Below, in pieces: positions 47,077 to 56,445 of a stretch of 64,000 nt of DNA; position 1 is the stretch's first letter; each line of letters starts with the position of its first letter. The position numbers and the translations under genes are program-made. The notes under the pieces were generated by a model. It made no database searches and had not been told where the DNA came from. It saw nothing but the letters and a program-made list of their open reading frames with translations. Source of the DNA: Sulfurimonas sp. (lineage in GTDB: Bacteria; Campylobacterota; Campylobacteria; Campylobacterales; Sulfurimonadaceae); the NCBI GenBank assembly GCA_011391635.1, contig JAABQD010000008.1, forward strand, positions 1 to 64,000, written 5' to 3'.

Positions 47077-48528
47077 ATCAGTAAAATCACAAAAGTCCTC
47101 ATAGCAAATAGAGGCGAAATTGCGCTCAGAATCATTCGAGCATGTAAAGAGCTAAGTATCAAGAGTGTTGTTATCTTTTCTGAAGTTGATGTCAATGGCA
47201 TTTGGGTGAGAAAAGCAGATGAGTGTTATCCGATTATGGGTGATCCTATCCAAGCGTACCTCGATTATGAACGCATTATCGCTCTAGCAAAAAAAGCAGA
47301 TTGTGATGCTATCCATCCTGGGTATGGCTTTTTATCTGAGAGTGCAGAGTTTGCAACTGCATGTGCAGAGAATGGGATTATTTTTATCGGTCCAAAACCT
47401 GAACATGTCGCACTCTTTGGCGATAAAATGGCATCCAAAGTAGCTATGAAACAAATTGGTGTTCCTGTATTAGAGGGAACAGATGAACCAATCAAAGGCA
47501 AAGATGAAGGTCGCACAATCGCTACACAGATTGGTTTTCCTGTTATTATCAAAGCTGCATTTGGCGGAGGTGGACGAGGGATGCGAATCGTCAAAAGTGC
47601 AGAACTTTTTGATGAAATGTTTGATTCAGCAACCAATGAATCTATCAAATATTTCGGTAAAGGCGATGTTTTTATCGAAAAATATGTAGAAAATCCAAGA
47701 CATATAGAGATACAAGTTGTAGCCGATAAATTTGGGAATGTGATACATTTGGGAGAAAGAGACTGTTCTATCCAAAGAAGACATCAAAAAGTTATCGAAA
47801 TCGCACCATCCCCTCGCCTCAACGAGAGTGTCAGAAAAGAGCTTTTTAGAACCTCAACAAAAGCGATGTTCAAACTAGGCTATGAGAGTGTTGGTACTAT
47901 TGAATTTTTGGTGGATGCAGAGGATAATTTTTACTTTATAGAGATGAATACGAGAGTTCAAGTCGAACATCCTGTTACAGAGACTATCTCAGGTATCGAC
48001 ATCATCCAGCTTATGATAGAAATCGCTGAGGGCGACAAACTCAAATTTCTCCAAGAGGATGTAAAATTCCGTGGTTATGCGATTGAATTTCGTATCAATG
48101 CTGAAAATCCTCAAAAAAACTTTATGCCATCCGTTGGAACAATTACAACCTATATAACCCCTGGAGGGCCAGGTGTGCGACTTGATTCAAGTGCTTATAC
48201 GGGATACACAGTTCCATCAAACTATGATTCAATGATAGGTAAACTCATCGTTTGGGCGTTAGATTGGGAAGGAGCTGTAAAAAAAGCAACAAGAGCTTTG
48301 GATGAGTTTTATATAGAGGGCTTCCCAACCAACATTCCACTTCATAGAGAGATTGTGCGAGATGATGATTTTATAGCTGGAAACTTAGCAACCAATTATC
48401 TTGACACGAAATTAGATCTTTTCAATCTCCATGCGATTGATACTATCGCTGAAGAGAATATCAAAGTCGCAAATATAACAAACTTGATAAAAATGATTAA
48501 TGAGCACAATATTACGGCAAGACATTAA
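47077..48528 (+). CDS. Biotin carboxylase subunit with non-standard start codon
   Basis: ATP-grasp biotin carboxylase of about 483 residues, longer than AccC (about 450) and near the size of pyruvate or 2-oxoglutarate carboxylase subunit A, so PycA/CfiB and AccC are both possible. Conserved N terminus KVLIANRGEIALRIIRAC begins right after position 47089, but no ATG, GTG or TTG lies between it and the in-frame TAA at 47062. The only codons possible are ATT 47071 and ATC 47077; AAAAGGA at 47063-47069 fits ATC best. Other marks: FGGGGRGMRIV, EMNTRVQVEHPVTE. The next standard codon (GTG 47206) would remove the conserved N terminus. Confidence 0.8.
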   Translation: MSKITKVLIANRGEIALRIIRACKELSIKSVVIFSEVDVNGIWVRKADECYPIMGDPIQAYLDYERIIALAKKADCDAIHPGYGFLSESAEFATACAENGIIFIGPKPEHVALFGDKMASKVAMKQIGVPVLEGTDEPIKGKDEGRTIATQIGFPVIIKAAFGGGGRGMRIVKSAELFDEMFDSATNESIKYFGKGDVFIEKYVENPRHIEIQVVADKFGNVIHLGERDCSIQRRHQKVIEIAPSPRLNESVRKELFRTSTKAMFKLGYESVGTIEFLVDAEDNFYFIEMNTRVQVEHPVTETISGIDIIQLMIEIAEGDKLKFLQEDVKFRGYAIEFRINAENPQKNFMPSVGTITTYITPGGPGVRLDSSAYTGYTVPSNYDSMIGKLIVWALDWEGAVKKATRALDEFYIEGFPTNIPLHREIVRDDDFIAGNLATNYLDTKLDLFNLHAIDTIAEENIKVANITNLIKMINEHNITARH

Positions 48529-48561
48529 AAATATTAGTGTAAAATAGTAAACTAAAATTTT

Positions 48562-48588
48562 TTGGCATGTGGAAGTTCCACATGCCAA
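48562..48588 (+). terminator. Inverted uptake-motif pair after the biotin carboxylase gene
   Basis: Two complete facing copies make a 13-bp perfect palindrome around one base (arms TTGGCATGTGGAA). It lies 33 bp after the carboxylase stop and 18 bp before the mutase start, where inverted uptake sequences in Neisseria often act as terminators. Confidence 0.6.
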
Positions 48589-48606
48589 GTTCAAAGGGTG
48601 GTTATC

Positions 48607-49965
48607 GTGAGTATTTACAGAGAGTATGACATTAGAGGGATTTACGAACAAGAGTTAAATGAGAAAAGTGTTACTCGTATCGGGTATGCTTTAGCTTCAA
48701 AGATAAAAGGCGATTATGTCGCTGTTGGGTATGATGCTCGAAGTCACTCCCCTATTCTCTTTGAATACCTTGTCGCAGGGCTAAATGCTGGTGGCAAAAA
48801 AGTCTTAAATATGGGACTTGTTCCTACTCCTGTCAACTACTTTTGTAACTACAACGAGTTTGATGGCATTCTTGTTTCAGCCTCTGTAATGATTACAGGT
48901 TCACACAATCCAAGCGAATACAACGGTTTTAAAATCACAATCGACAAAGGACCATTTTTTGGCGAAGATATCTACGCACTTGGAAGAGAGTGTGAAGCAA
49001 TGGGTGCAATTCCACATGCCACTCGTGAAGTAAAAGATATCGACGCAGTAACGCGTTATGTTGACTTTTTAGTTGGCGAGTTTCAACACCTCAAAGGTAT
49101 GCCTACAAAAATTGTTTACGACTGTGGAAACGGTGTTGCTGGTGTTGTAACAGAGAGAATTTTCTCTGCTCTTGAACTTCACACAAAAGGTCTTTTTGTT
49201 GACCCAGATGGAACTTTTCCTAACCACCATCCTGACCCTTCGGATGAACATAATCTTGAAGATATCAAAAAACTCTTAGCAACCGATGGTGACATCGCTT
49301 TTGCATACGATGGAGATGCGGATAGAATCGCAGTTTTGACGCACGAAAACAACATCAAGGGCGATATGATGGCTCTTTTGTTTGCGATGAAAATGGACAA
49401 ACCAGTCGTTGTCGGCGAAGTAAAATGTTCACAAGTAATGTACGATGAGCTTGAAAAACGCGGTGCTACGGCCATCATGTACAAAACAGGGCACTCAAAC
49501 CTCAAAGTAAAAATGAAAGAAGTAAACGCTGACTTGGCATGTGAAGTGAGCGGACATGTGTTTTTCAAAAACCGTTATTTTGGTTATGATGATGCGATTT
49601 ATGCAACACTTAGAATGCTTGAACTTGTACACGATGGAATTGATTTGGATGCAGAACTTGCAAAACTTCCACATGTTTTCTCAACAGAAGAGATAAAAGT
49701 AAAAACAACAGATGCAGAGAAATTCAAAATCATTGATAAAGTAAAAGAGCTTCTTAAAAATCCACATGCCGGTTTTCCAACTATCCGTAACATTATCGAT
49801 GTAGATGGTGTGCGTATAAACTTTGAAAATGGCTGGGGACTTGTTCGTGCGAGTAACACGACACCGATTTTGGTTACGCGTTTTGAATCGACTTCCAAAG
49901 AGACTGCTAAAGTGTATGAAGATGCGGTCAATGGGCTGATTGAAGAAGCAAAAAAATTGTTATAA
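48607..49965 (+). CDS. Phosphomannomutase/phosphoglucomutase
   Basis: Alpha-D-phosphohexomutase of 452 residues moving phosphate between C6 and C1 of mannose or glucose for sugar-nucleotide synthesis. Phospho-Ser99 lies in TGSHNP, metal loop DGDADR, sugar loop CEVSGHVF (GEMSGH-type) and phosphate loop RASNTTP. I chose GTG at 48607 behind AGGGTGG; upstream in-frame codons run through the hairpin. Two motif copies encode IPHA/NPHAG. Confidence 0.88.
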   Translation: MSIYREYDIRGIYEQELNEKSVTRIGYALASKIKGDYVAVGYDARSHSPILFEYLVAGLNAGGKKVLNMGLVPTPVNYFCNYNEFDGILVSASVMITGSHNPSEYNGFKITIDKGPFFGEDIYALGRECEAMGAIPHATREVKDIDAVTRYVDFLVGEFQHLKGMPTKIVYDCGNGVAGVVTERIFSALELHTKGLFVDPDGTFPNHHPDPSDEHNLEDIKKLLATDGDIAFAYDGDADRIAVLTHENNIKGDMMALLFAMKMDKPVVVGEVKCSQVMYDELEKRGATAIMYKTGHSNLKVKMKEVNADLACEVSGHVFFKNRYFGYDDAIYATLRMLELVHDGIDLDAELAKLPHVFSTEEIKVKTTDAEKFKIIDKVKELLKNPHAGFPTIRNIIDVDGVRINFENGWGLVRASNTTPILVTRFESTSKETAKVYEDAVNGLIEEAKKLL

Positions 49966-49992
49966 AATAGATATTGTAAGGGTAAACAAGTA

Positions 49993-51990
49993 ATGCATAT
50001 AAATGAATCAAGTTCTCTCTCATCTGGCGACAACTTATCTATTTTATATGCACAGCACACGGAAGAGAGTTATTTCAATCAAAAGATACTCTCATCCATT
50101 GCAAAAATTTTTCACAGCTCTCTAGGGCTAGAAGATACACTCAACAAATATAACAATTTCAAAGATATACATGGCTTCTATATTGATTTGATTATTATCG
50201 ACAATCGATTTGGTTTAGATATTTGCCATAAAATTTTGGCTATAAATCCAGCACAAAAAATCATTATCAAAGTCAGATTAGATAACAATCAATATTTATC
50301 TCACTTTTATGTCAATGGATTTGATGATTTTATTTATGAACCACTGAGTAAACTCTCCATAGAAAAAACTATCTCTCAAATCACTCAAAAAACAAATAAA
50401 CAAAACAATGATATAGAAGATTTAGTCTCAAAATATGAAGACAAACTCTACGAAGCACAAAGAAAACTCGAACAAAGAAGTGAATTTTTTGCAAGTATGA
50501 GCCATGAGATACGAACACCTATGAATGCAATCATAGGTCTCTCACAGACACTTATGCAAGATGAAACACTCGGTAAAGAGCAAAAAGCAACTGTGCAATC
50601 CATCCACCAATCTTCCAATATGTTGCTTACAATTATCAACGATATTTTGGACTTTTCAAAAATAGAAGCTGGAAAAGTATCTTTAGAAAAAACATCCTTT
50701 GATTTAAATATGATTTTGAGTTATTTAGCAGACATGATGAGTCTCAAAGCTCAAGAAAAAGGGATTTCACTTACATTTTTGATAGACCACAATATTGGCA
50801 AAAATTATTTGGGTGACCCTTTGCGTATCTCACAAGTGCTTCTCAATCTACTCTCCAATGCTGTCAAATTCACCAAAGAGGGTGGAGTCACACTCCACAT
50901 AAAAACCGTGGATACCATAGATGGAAAATCTACACTTGAATTTGAAGTAAGCGATACCGGTATAGGTCTCAGCCAAGAGCAAATCCAAAATCTTTTTCAA
51001 AGCTATTCACAAGCCTCCTCCGATACAAGCAGAAAATTTGGTGGCACAGGATTGGGTCTGAGTATCTCGAAAAACTTAGTAGAAATTATGGGTGGAAAGA
51101 TTTGGGTGCGAAGTAAATATGGACAAGGCACATCTTTTTTTGTAAATATCACTTTAGACAAAGACGATGACAAACGAAAATACCGTCTCCCTTCAAAAGA
51201 TATCATGGAAATGAGTGTTCTCATCATTGATTCAGATTTTAAATCACTCTCTTCACTCAAAAATTTAATCAACTACTTCCACATGCCAGTTCAAGGTGCT
51301 ACTATAATCAAAGAGGCCCAAGCGTTGTTGCAAAAGAGAGTATTTGACTTCATATTTATTGATAAAAATATGTTTGACCTTCTTGATATAGATGCGTATA
51401 AATCCAAAAATAAAACGCATATAGTTCTCATAGAAGCTTGGAGTAGCATACTTAAAAATGAAAAAATTGATTATGCTGTTGTAGATGAAGTGCTAAAAAG
51501 ACCATTTCATCAACAAAGAATTTTTGAAATTATCTCAAGTTTATACAATATCGATGGAATTTCAACCAACAAAGAGCAAGTTGATATCTACAATAGAGAC
51601 GCGATAAAAGCTCTTGGTATACATAGAATACTGATTGCTGAAGATAATCTCATCAATCAAAAAGTTATGCGTGGACTCCTCAGAGATACAGATTTGGAGC
51701 TTGTATTTGCCAATGATGGACAAGAAGCAATCGAAAAATTAAACACCGCACAAACACCTTATGAACTCATTTTTATGGATATCAATATGCCAAATTTAGA
51801 TGGTCTTATGGCATCCCAACTCATACGCAAAAATACCCTCTTTGATACAATCCCTATCATTGGACTCAGCGGATATGCAAGTGATGAGGACAAAGAAAAA
51901 GCAAAAGATGCAGGAATGCAAGAGTATCTGCTCAAACCAATCGATGTAAAAGCTCTCTATGAGCTGTTAATAAAATACTTAAAACCTTAA
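49993..51990 (+). CDS. Soluble hybrid sensor kinase with receivers
   Basis: 665 residues: N-terminal receiver-like domain lacking the normal acidic pocket (about 15-130), a coiled coil, HisKA with [12 protein letters not shown], ATPase domain with [11 protein letters not shown], a degenerate receiver (about 405-520) and a C-terminal receiver with [11 protein letters not shown] and LLKPID. No membrane helices or HPt, so phosphate must pass to a separate HPt, possibly that of the kinase at 39415. AAGGG precedes the ATG. Confidence 0.85.
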   Translation: MHINESSSLSSGDNLSILYAQHTEESYFNQKILSSIAKIFHSSLGLEDTLNKYNNFKDIHGFYIDLIIIDNRFGLDICHKILAINPAQKIIIKVRLDNNQYLSHFYVNGFDDFIYEPLSKLSIEKTISQITQKTNKQNNDIEDLVSKYEDKLYEAQRKLEQRSEFFASMSHEIRTPMNAIIGLSQTLMQDETLGKEQKATVQSIHQSSNMLLTIINDILDFSKIEAGKVSLEKTSFDLNMILSYLADMMSLKAQEKGISLTFLIDHNIGKNYLGDPLRISQVLLNLLSNAVKFTKEGGVTLHIKTVDTIDGKSTLEFEVSDTGIGLSQEQIQNLFQSYSQASSDTSRKFGGTGLGLSISKNLVEIMGGKIWVRSKYGQGTSFFVNITLDKDDDKRKYRLPSKDIMEMSVLIIDSDFKSLSSLKNLINYFHMPVQGATIIKEAQALLQKRVFDFIFIDKNMFDLLDIDAYKSKNKTHIVLIEAWSSILKNEKIDYAVVDEVLKRPFHQQRIFEIISSLYNIDGISTNKEQVDIYNRDAIKALGIHRILIAEDNLINQKVMRGLLRDTDLELVFANDGQEAIEKLNTAQTPYELIFMDINMPNLDGLMASQLIRKNTLFDTIPIIGLSGYASDEDKEKAKDAGMQEYLLKPIDVKALYELLIKYLKP

Positions 51991-52009
51991 TTTTACTACA
52001 AGGAAAAAA

Positions 52010-53017
52010 ATGAAAACTCATACACTTTTAATGCCTCTGGATATGCATCTTCATCTTCGTGATGGAGTGATGCTAGAGACTGTTGCTCCACTCTCTGCTT
52101 ATAGCTATAGCGGTGGGGTTGTTATGCCAAATTTAGTCCCTCCGGTGGAGACACTAGAAGATATCAAAGCCTACAAACAACGCATTATGGCGGCTGTTCC
52201 TAATGACTTTTTTGAGCCTTATATGACACTTTTTTATAAAAACTACGACAAAGCATTTTTAAAAAGTGTTGTAGATGACATTATCGCTATCAAGCTCTAT
52301 CCTGCGGGAATTACAACAAACTCAGAGGGTGGCGTTGCATCGTTCAACATAGAAGAGATGCGAGAAACACTCCAAACTATGAGTGATTTAGGAATTCCTC
52401 TTTGTGTGCATGGAGAGACAGATGGTTTTGTGATGGACAGAGAGGCAGAGTTTATGAGCATTTATGAACTTCTTGCTACAAGCTTTCCAAAACTCAAAAT
52501 CATCATGGAACATATCACAACCAAAGCAGCCGTAGATATGCTTGATAAACATGAAAATCTTTATGCAACCATCACAGTACATCACCTTATTTTAACGCTC
52601 GATGATGTCGTCGGTGGCATGATGCGACCGCACCTTTTTTGTAAACCAATCGCGAAACGACCTGAGGATTTAGATGCACTTCTCTCTGTCGCTCTCGAAG
52701 CACACCCAAAAGTAATGTTTGGCTCAGACTCAGCACCGCATCCAAAAGATAAAAAAGAGGCATGTGGATGTGCAGCTGGAGTTTTTACAGCTCCTATCTC
52801 TCTTCAACTCTTATGTGAAATATTTGAACAGTATGATAAGCTCCAAAATCTCCAAGCTTTTGTGAGTGACAATGCACAAAACATCTACGGAATCTGCCCT
52901 GAATTCAAAGAGATTACCCTAGAAAAACGCCCTTTTGTTGTACCTGCTACTTATGGCTCCGTTGTACCGATGTACGCTGGAGAAGTTATTGCATGGGCTA
53001 TTGAAAGTGTCGATTAA
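52010..53017 (+). CDS. pyrC: Dihydroorotase
   Basis: Class II dihydroorotase of 335 residues that closes carbamoyl aspartate to dihydroorotate in pyrimidine synthesis. Zinc ligands H13 and H15 in DMHLHLRDG, the carbamylated Lys in IKLYPAG, later His in CVHGE and MEHIT, and Asp in GSDSAPH. First gene of a five-gene run with a two-component pair and exbBD that all overlap or nearly overlap. Confidence 0.95.
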   Translation: MKTHTLLMPLDMHLHLRDGVMLETVAPLSAYSYSGGVVMPNLVPPVETLEDIKAYKQRIMAAVPNDFFEPYMTLFYKNYDKAFLKSVVDDIIAIKLYPAGITTNSEGGVASFNIEEMRETLQTMSDLGIPLCVHGETDGFVMDREAEFMSIYELLATSFPKLKIIMEHITTKAAVDMLDKHENLYATITVHHLILTLDDVVGGMMRPHLFCKPIAKRPEDLDALLSVALEAHPKVMFGSDSAPHPKDKKEACGCAAGVFTAPISLQLLCEIFEQYDKLQNLQAFVSDNAQNIYGICPEFKEITLEKRPFVVPATYGSVVPMYAGEVIAWAIESVD

Positions 53018-53663
53018 ACTTCTCCTGCTTGAAGATGATCTGCTTTTTGCAGAGACACTTACAGATTTACTTGAGGAGAACAGCTTTGACGTCATCCATG
53101 CACCCAATGGACAAGATGCCTTGGATGCAACTTATCATACCAAATTTGACATCTATCTCTTAGATATCAATGTCCCACTCATCAATGGAATGACACTCCT
53201 CCAAGAGCTTCGCCATGCAAATGACACCACACCAACTATTTTTTTGACTTCACACAAAGATAAAGAGATGCTCAAAAGTAGTTTTATAAGCGGAGCGGAT
53301 GATTATATTACCAAACCTTTCGATTCAGAGGAGCTACTCCTTCGAATCGAAGCACTTTTACGACGCACCAAACGCGAGACGATAGAGTGTGCCCATCTTC
53401 TTTGCCATGATGCACTCCATCAAAGATTTTTGTATGATAGAGTCGAAGTGGAACTCTCAAAAAAGGAATACGACCTCCTTTTGCTTCTTTTTCGGCATGT
53501 GGATAAAGCTGTGCCTAAAGAGCTTATTTTAGATGAGCTTTGGAGTGTTTCAGAATCTGGAAGTGATGGAGCGATACGCGTCTATATCAACCGTATCAAG
53601 CAGCTTCTTCCACAAATGGAGATACAAAATATTCGTGGGATTGGCTACAAACTTGTTTCGTAA
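53007..53663 (+). CDS. OmpR-family response regulator
   Basis: 218 residues: receiver with E9-D10-D11, D53 and the ITKPF Lys, then a trans_reg_C winged helix ending [10 protein letters not shown]. No ATG is near; GTG at 53007 gives a normal N terminus and overlaps pyrC by 11 nt (TTG at 53001 is a second choice). Its kinase follows with an 11-nt overlap. A GGCATGTGGA copy lies at 53494 in the output domain. Confidence 0.85.
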   Translation: MSIKLLLLEDDLLFAETLTDLLEENSFDVIHAPNGQDALDATYHTKFDIYLLDINVPLINGMTLLQELRHANDTTPTIFLTSHKDKEMLKSSFISGADDYITKPFDSEELLLRIEALLRRTKRETIECAHLLCHDALHQRFLYDRVEVELSKKEYDLLLLLFRHVDKAVPKELILDELWSVSESGSDGAIRVYINRIKQLLPQMEIQNIRGIGYKLVS

Positions 53664-54483
53664 TCTTCGCATCCACATTTTTATTTACTACTTTTTAACT
53701 GTTGTAGTCTTTATGGCTATTTTATACTACTTTTTAAAAGTAACACAAACAGGAAATCTTTTTTTACTTGCAACTGTTTTACTCTGTTTTGTGACGCTTT
53801 CAGGTGTTTTTATCTCCAAACTCTCCATCGACCCACTTGAAGAGCATGTACAAAATCTCCAAAATCTCTCCAAAGAGACGCTCCATGAGCTCAATCTCCC
53901 TATCAGCACCATTATGACCAATGCCCATATGCTCAAAAAAAATATGGCAAATGAGAAAGATATCAAACGAATGCAGAGAATAGAGTCGGCATGTGGAATG
54001 CTTCAGGAGCGATACAACGAACTCGATTACATGATAAAAACACAAACACAAAAAATCATCCAAGAGCCTTTTGCCCTCGATGAGCTTGTGCAAAAAAGAG
54101 TCGATTTTGTGAGTTCTCTCTATCCACATGCCACATTTACAACCGAGCTTCAAAAAACAGAGATTATTGGCGATAGTGTCGGCGTAGCAAAGGTTGTTGA
54201 CAACATTATCGATAATGGGGTAAAATACTCGCCTCATAGTCCAAAAATAGAGATAAAATTAGAAAATTTTGAGCTTCATATTCAAGACTACGGATGTGGG
54301 ATGGATGAAGTTGAACTTTTACAAATTTTTGACAACTACTATCAAAGCAACACAAATATGCAGGGTTTTGGCATAGGTCTGAGCATGGTCAAGAGATTTT
54401 GCGACAGACACAACATTGGACTCAATTTTAAATCCAAAAAAAACAGAGGCACAACTGTAACACTACAATTTAAGGATAATTAA
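53653..54483 (+). CDS. Small membrane histidine kinase
   Basis: 276 residues. Two membrane helices (about 8-28 and 38-56) with almost no periplasmic loop, so it senses within the membrane or through a partner. His in LHELNLPIST, N box (DNIIDNGVKYS), G boxes DYGCGM and GFGIGLSMVK. No ATG fits; TTG at 53653 gives [10 protein letters not shown] and an 11-nt overlap. Ends in TAATG shared with exbB. Confidence 0.82.
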   Translation: MFRNLRIHIFIYYFLTVVVFMAILYYFLKVTQTGNLFLLATVLLCFVTLSGVFISKLSIDPLEEHVQNLQNLSKETLHELNLPISTIMTNAHMLKKNMANEKDIKRMQRIESACGMLQERYNELDYMIKTQTQKIIQEPFALDELVQKRVDFVSSLYPHATFTTELQKTEIIGDSVGVAKVVDNIIDNGVKYSPHSPKIEIKLENFELHIQDYGCGMDEVELLQIFDNYYQSNTNMQGFGIGLSMVKRFCDRHNIGLNFKSKKNRGTTVTLQFKDN

Positions 54484-54935
54484 TGCAAACAGAAGGTTTA
54501 CTACTTTACGCTGAACAGGCTCTGGATTACGGAGTTATGGGACTTTTGGTACTTATGAGTATCGTCACTTTATGGCTCTTTATAGAGAGAATGATGTTTT
54601 ATGCAACGGTAAGGATTCAAGATTATACGCATAGAGATAGTTTAGAGATGGACTTAACAGACAATTTAAGCATCATCAGTGCTATTGGCTCGAATGCTCC
54701 TTATGTTGGACTTTTAGGAACTGTTATAGGAATTATGCTCACATTTTATACGATGGGGGATGTGGGTGCAGTGGATGCCAAAAAAATCATGGTGGGACTC
54801 GCTCTTGCACTCAAAGCAACTGCAATGGGCTTAGTTGTGGCGATGCCAGCAATCGTTGCGTATACAATTTTGCTCAGAAAAGTAGAAAAGATTTTAACTG
54901 TTTTTGATGTCAAAAACGACAAAAAAGCTGAGTAA
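54483..54935 (+). CDS. exbB: ExbB-like proton channel subunit
   Basis: 150-residue MotA/TolQ/ExbB-type protein, the short form usual in Campylobacterota, with three membrane helices (about 17-37, 70-92, 106-130) and the conserved NAPYVGLLGTVIGIM and LALKATAMGLVVAMPAI stretches. Powers TonB by proton flow together with ExbD. The ATG overlaps the kinase stop by one base. Confidence 0.9.
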   Translation: MQTEGLLLYAEQALDYGVMGLLVLMSIVTLWLFIERMMFYATVRIQDYTHRDSLEMDLTDNLSIISAIGSNAPYVGLLGTVIGIMLTFYTMGDVGAVDAKKIMVGLALALKATAMGLVVAMPAIVAYTILLRKVEKILTVFDVKNDKKAE

Positions 54936-54939
54936 TTCC

Positions 54940-55326
54940 ATGCTACGAAAAAACAGAAAAAGATTTGATGAGATAAATGTAATCCCTTTTATAGACATCA
55001 TGCTTGTTCTTTTGGTGATGGTTCTCACAACCGCTACATTCATCAAGCAAGGTGTCATTCCAGTAGAGCTTCCTGAAGCAAAAACAACAACCAAAGAGGA
55101 TGTCAAAAAAGAGGTCACAGTCTATGTAAACTCAAAAGGTGAGATGTTTTTTGAGAAAGAAAAAGTAGAGCTCAAAGCCCTAGAAGAGAAACTCTCCAAA
55201 ATTCCAAAAGAGCAGACTGTTGTTCTTAGAAGTGACAAAGAGTCGAAGTTTCAAGATTTTGTGAGTGTGATGGATATCCTCAAACGACTAGGACACGAAC
55301 AACTCTATATTGTTACCAAAGAGTAG
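54940..55326 (+). CDS. exbD: ExbD-like proton channel subunit
   Basis: 128 residues with one membrane helix (about 14-35) carrying the essential Asp in INVIPFIDIMLVLLVM, then a periplasmic domain ending in the QLYIVTKE strand. I chose ATG at 54940, four bases after exbB; TTG at 54904 or ATG at 54907 inside exbB are also open. Its TAG is one base before a palindromic element. Confidence 0.9.
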   Translation: MLRKNRKRFDEINVIPFIDIMLVLLVMVLTTATFIKQGVIPVELPEAKTTTKEDVKKEVTVYVNSKGEMFFEKEKVELKALEEKLSKIPKEQTVVLRSDKESKFQDFVSVMDILKRLGHEQLYIVTKE

Positions 55327-55327
55327 T

Positions 55328-55599
55328 TTAAGTCCCAAGTAATAAGAAACCCCAAGTTTCAGAAGCTTAAAAAGATAGCTAATGCAAGGCGAAAGTACGC
55401 AGGAACTACTAGTAGTTTCAAGTGCTTTTAACAAAGCAGTAGCTGTCTTTTTAAGCTTCCCTTCGGGCGATGAGTAAATAGCCCTATTGCGTCGTTAGAT
55501 TTATTTGGATTAGCAAAGCTAGTCCTGCATAAATCCGCCTAGCACTAGAGCTATTTACTCATCGCTGAAATTTGGAGTTTCTTATTACTTGGGACTTAA
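55328..55599. mobile_element. 272-bp cloverleaf-like palindromic element
   Basis: The ends are inverted repeats of 35 bp with two mismatches (55328-55362 and 55565-55599; outer part TTAAGTCCCAAGTAATAAG). Inside are two more long hairpins: 55363-55380 with 55441-55458 (18 bp, one mismatch) and 55467-55482 with 55550-55565 (16 bp, perfect). A small CCCTTCGGG hairpin lies between them. The whole folds as a junction with several arms and encodes no protein, as do MITEs and palindromic repeat elements. It exactly fills the space between two convergent genes. Confidence 0.7.
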
Positions 55600-55823
55600 T
55601 ACGCTTTTGGTAACAACCGAACTGCCGAACTATTGATTTCTACTATATTTTCCATCTGCTTCTTGGCATCTGGAACTTCGCTCATATCAAAAACTTTTTT
55701 TTCTACACTTGGCACTTCATTAAAAAGGGTACTTGCGATAAAAAAAAGTATCATAATAACAACCACACTCACATAAAGAAGGATGTAATTTTTAATGTGA
55801 CCTGATTCGAAAGGATTTTGCAT
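55596..55823 (-). CDS. Small single-span membrane protein
   Basis: 75 residues with one membrane helix (about 13-32, YILLYVSVVVIMILFFIAS) and a short periplasmic tail. No family recognised. The stop codon TAA lies in the terminus of the palindromic element at 55328-55599, so the original end may have been different. Convergent with exbD. Confidence 0.6.
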   Translation of the reverse strand: MQNPFESGHIKNYILLYVSVVVIMILFFIASTLFNEVPSVEKKVFDMSEVPDAKKQMENIVEINSSAVRLLPKAY

Positions 55824-55931
55824 GAGAACTCTTTACATTTTTGTAATGATTATAGTCAAAGATTGTAGTGCATAAGATAAATTACACGCTTTTTATGCTA
55901 ACATAACCCCAAAATTCTTTAAGGAAACTTT

Positions 55932-56441
55932 ATGCAAACAACGATGTTTAAAGGGACAACTGTAAACCTAGCAGGGAATGCTATCAATGTAGGCGACAAA
56001 GCACCAATTGTAAGTGCTGTAGGCGTTGACTTAAATGATGTAGAGATAGGCGGAGCCAAAGATAAGATACAACTCATCGTCACTGTTCCCTCGTTAGAGA
56101 CAAAAACATGTGCTGCTGAAACCAGAAGATTTAACGAAGATGTCAACAACCTTGACATCTGTGAGACAACAGTTATCTCTATGGATTTACCTTTTGCATC
56201 AGAGCGATTTTGTACGACAGAGGGAATTGAAAACCTTACTGTTGCATCTGATTATATTGACAAAGCAGTCAGTAAAGCGTATGGCGTACTTATGAGCGAT
56301 AACAAATTAAAAGGTCTCAGTGCAAGAGCTGTTTTTGTTATCGATAGAAGTGGGCATGTGGTTTACAAAGAGATTGTCACAGAAGTAACAGAAGAGCCAA
56401 ACTACGCAGCGGCACTCGAAGCAATAAAAGAAGCGAGATAA
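55932..56441 (+). CDS. tpx: Thiol peroxidase
   Basis: Atypical 2-Cys peroxiredoxin, 169 residues, reducing peroxides with thioredoxin. Peroxidatic Cys60 (LETKTCAAE) and resolving Cys94 (ERFCTTEG) match E. coli Tpx. AAGGA precedes the ATG. Stands alone, converging with the sensor kinase 4 bp away. Confidence 0.95.
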   Translation: MQTTMFKGTTVNLAGNAINVGDKAPIVSAVGVDLNDVEIGGAKDKIQLIVTVPSLETKTCAAETRRFNEDVNNLDICETTVISMDLPFASERFCTTEGIENLTVASDYIDKAVSKAYGVLMSDNKLKGLSARAVFVIDRSGHVVYKEIVTEVTEEPNYAAALEAIKEAR

Positions 56442-56445
56442 TTTT

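Noticed and set aside
47206-47208. GTG at 47206 as the carboxylase start
   Set aside because: It would remove about 43 conserved residues including the LIANRGEIA motif, and no ribosome site precedes it.
50420-50760. Single GTCTCA hexamers inside the hybrid kinase gene and elsewhere
   Set aside because: Isolated, coding and not phased; only the 11-bp arrays are considered meaningful.
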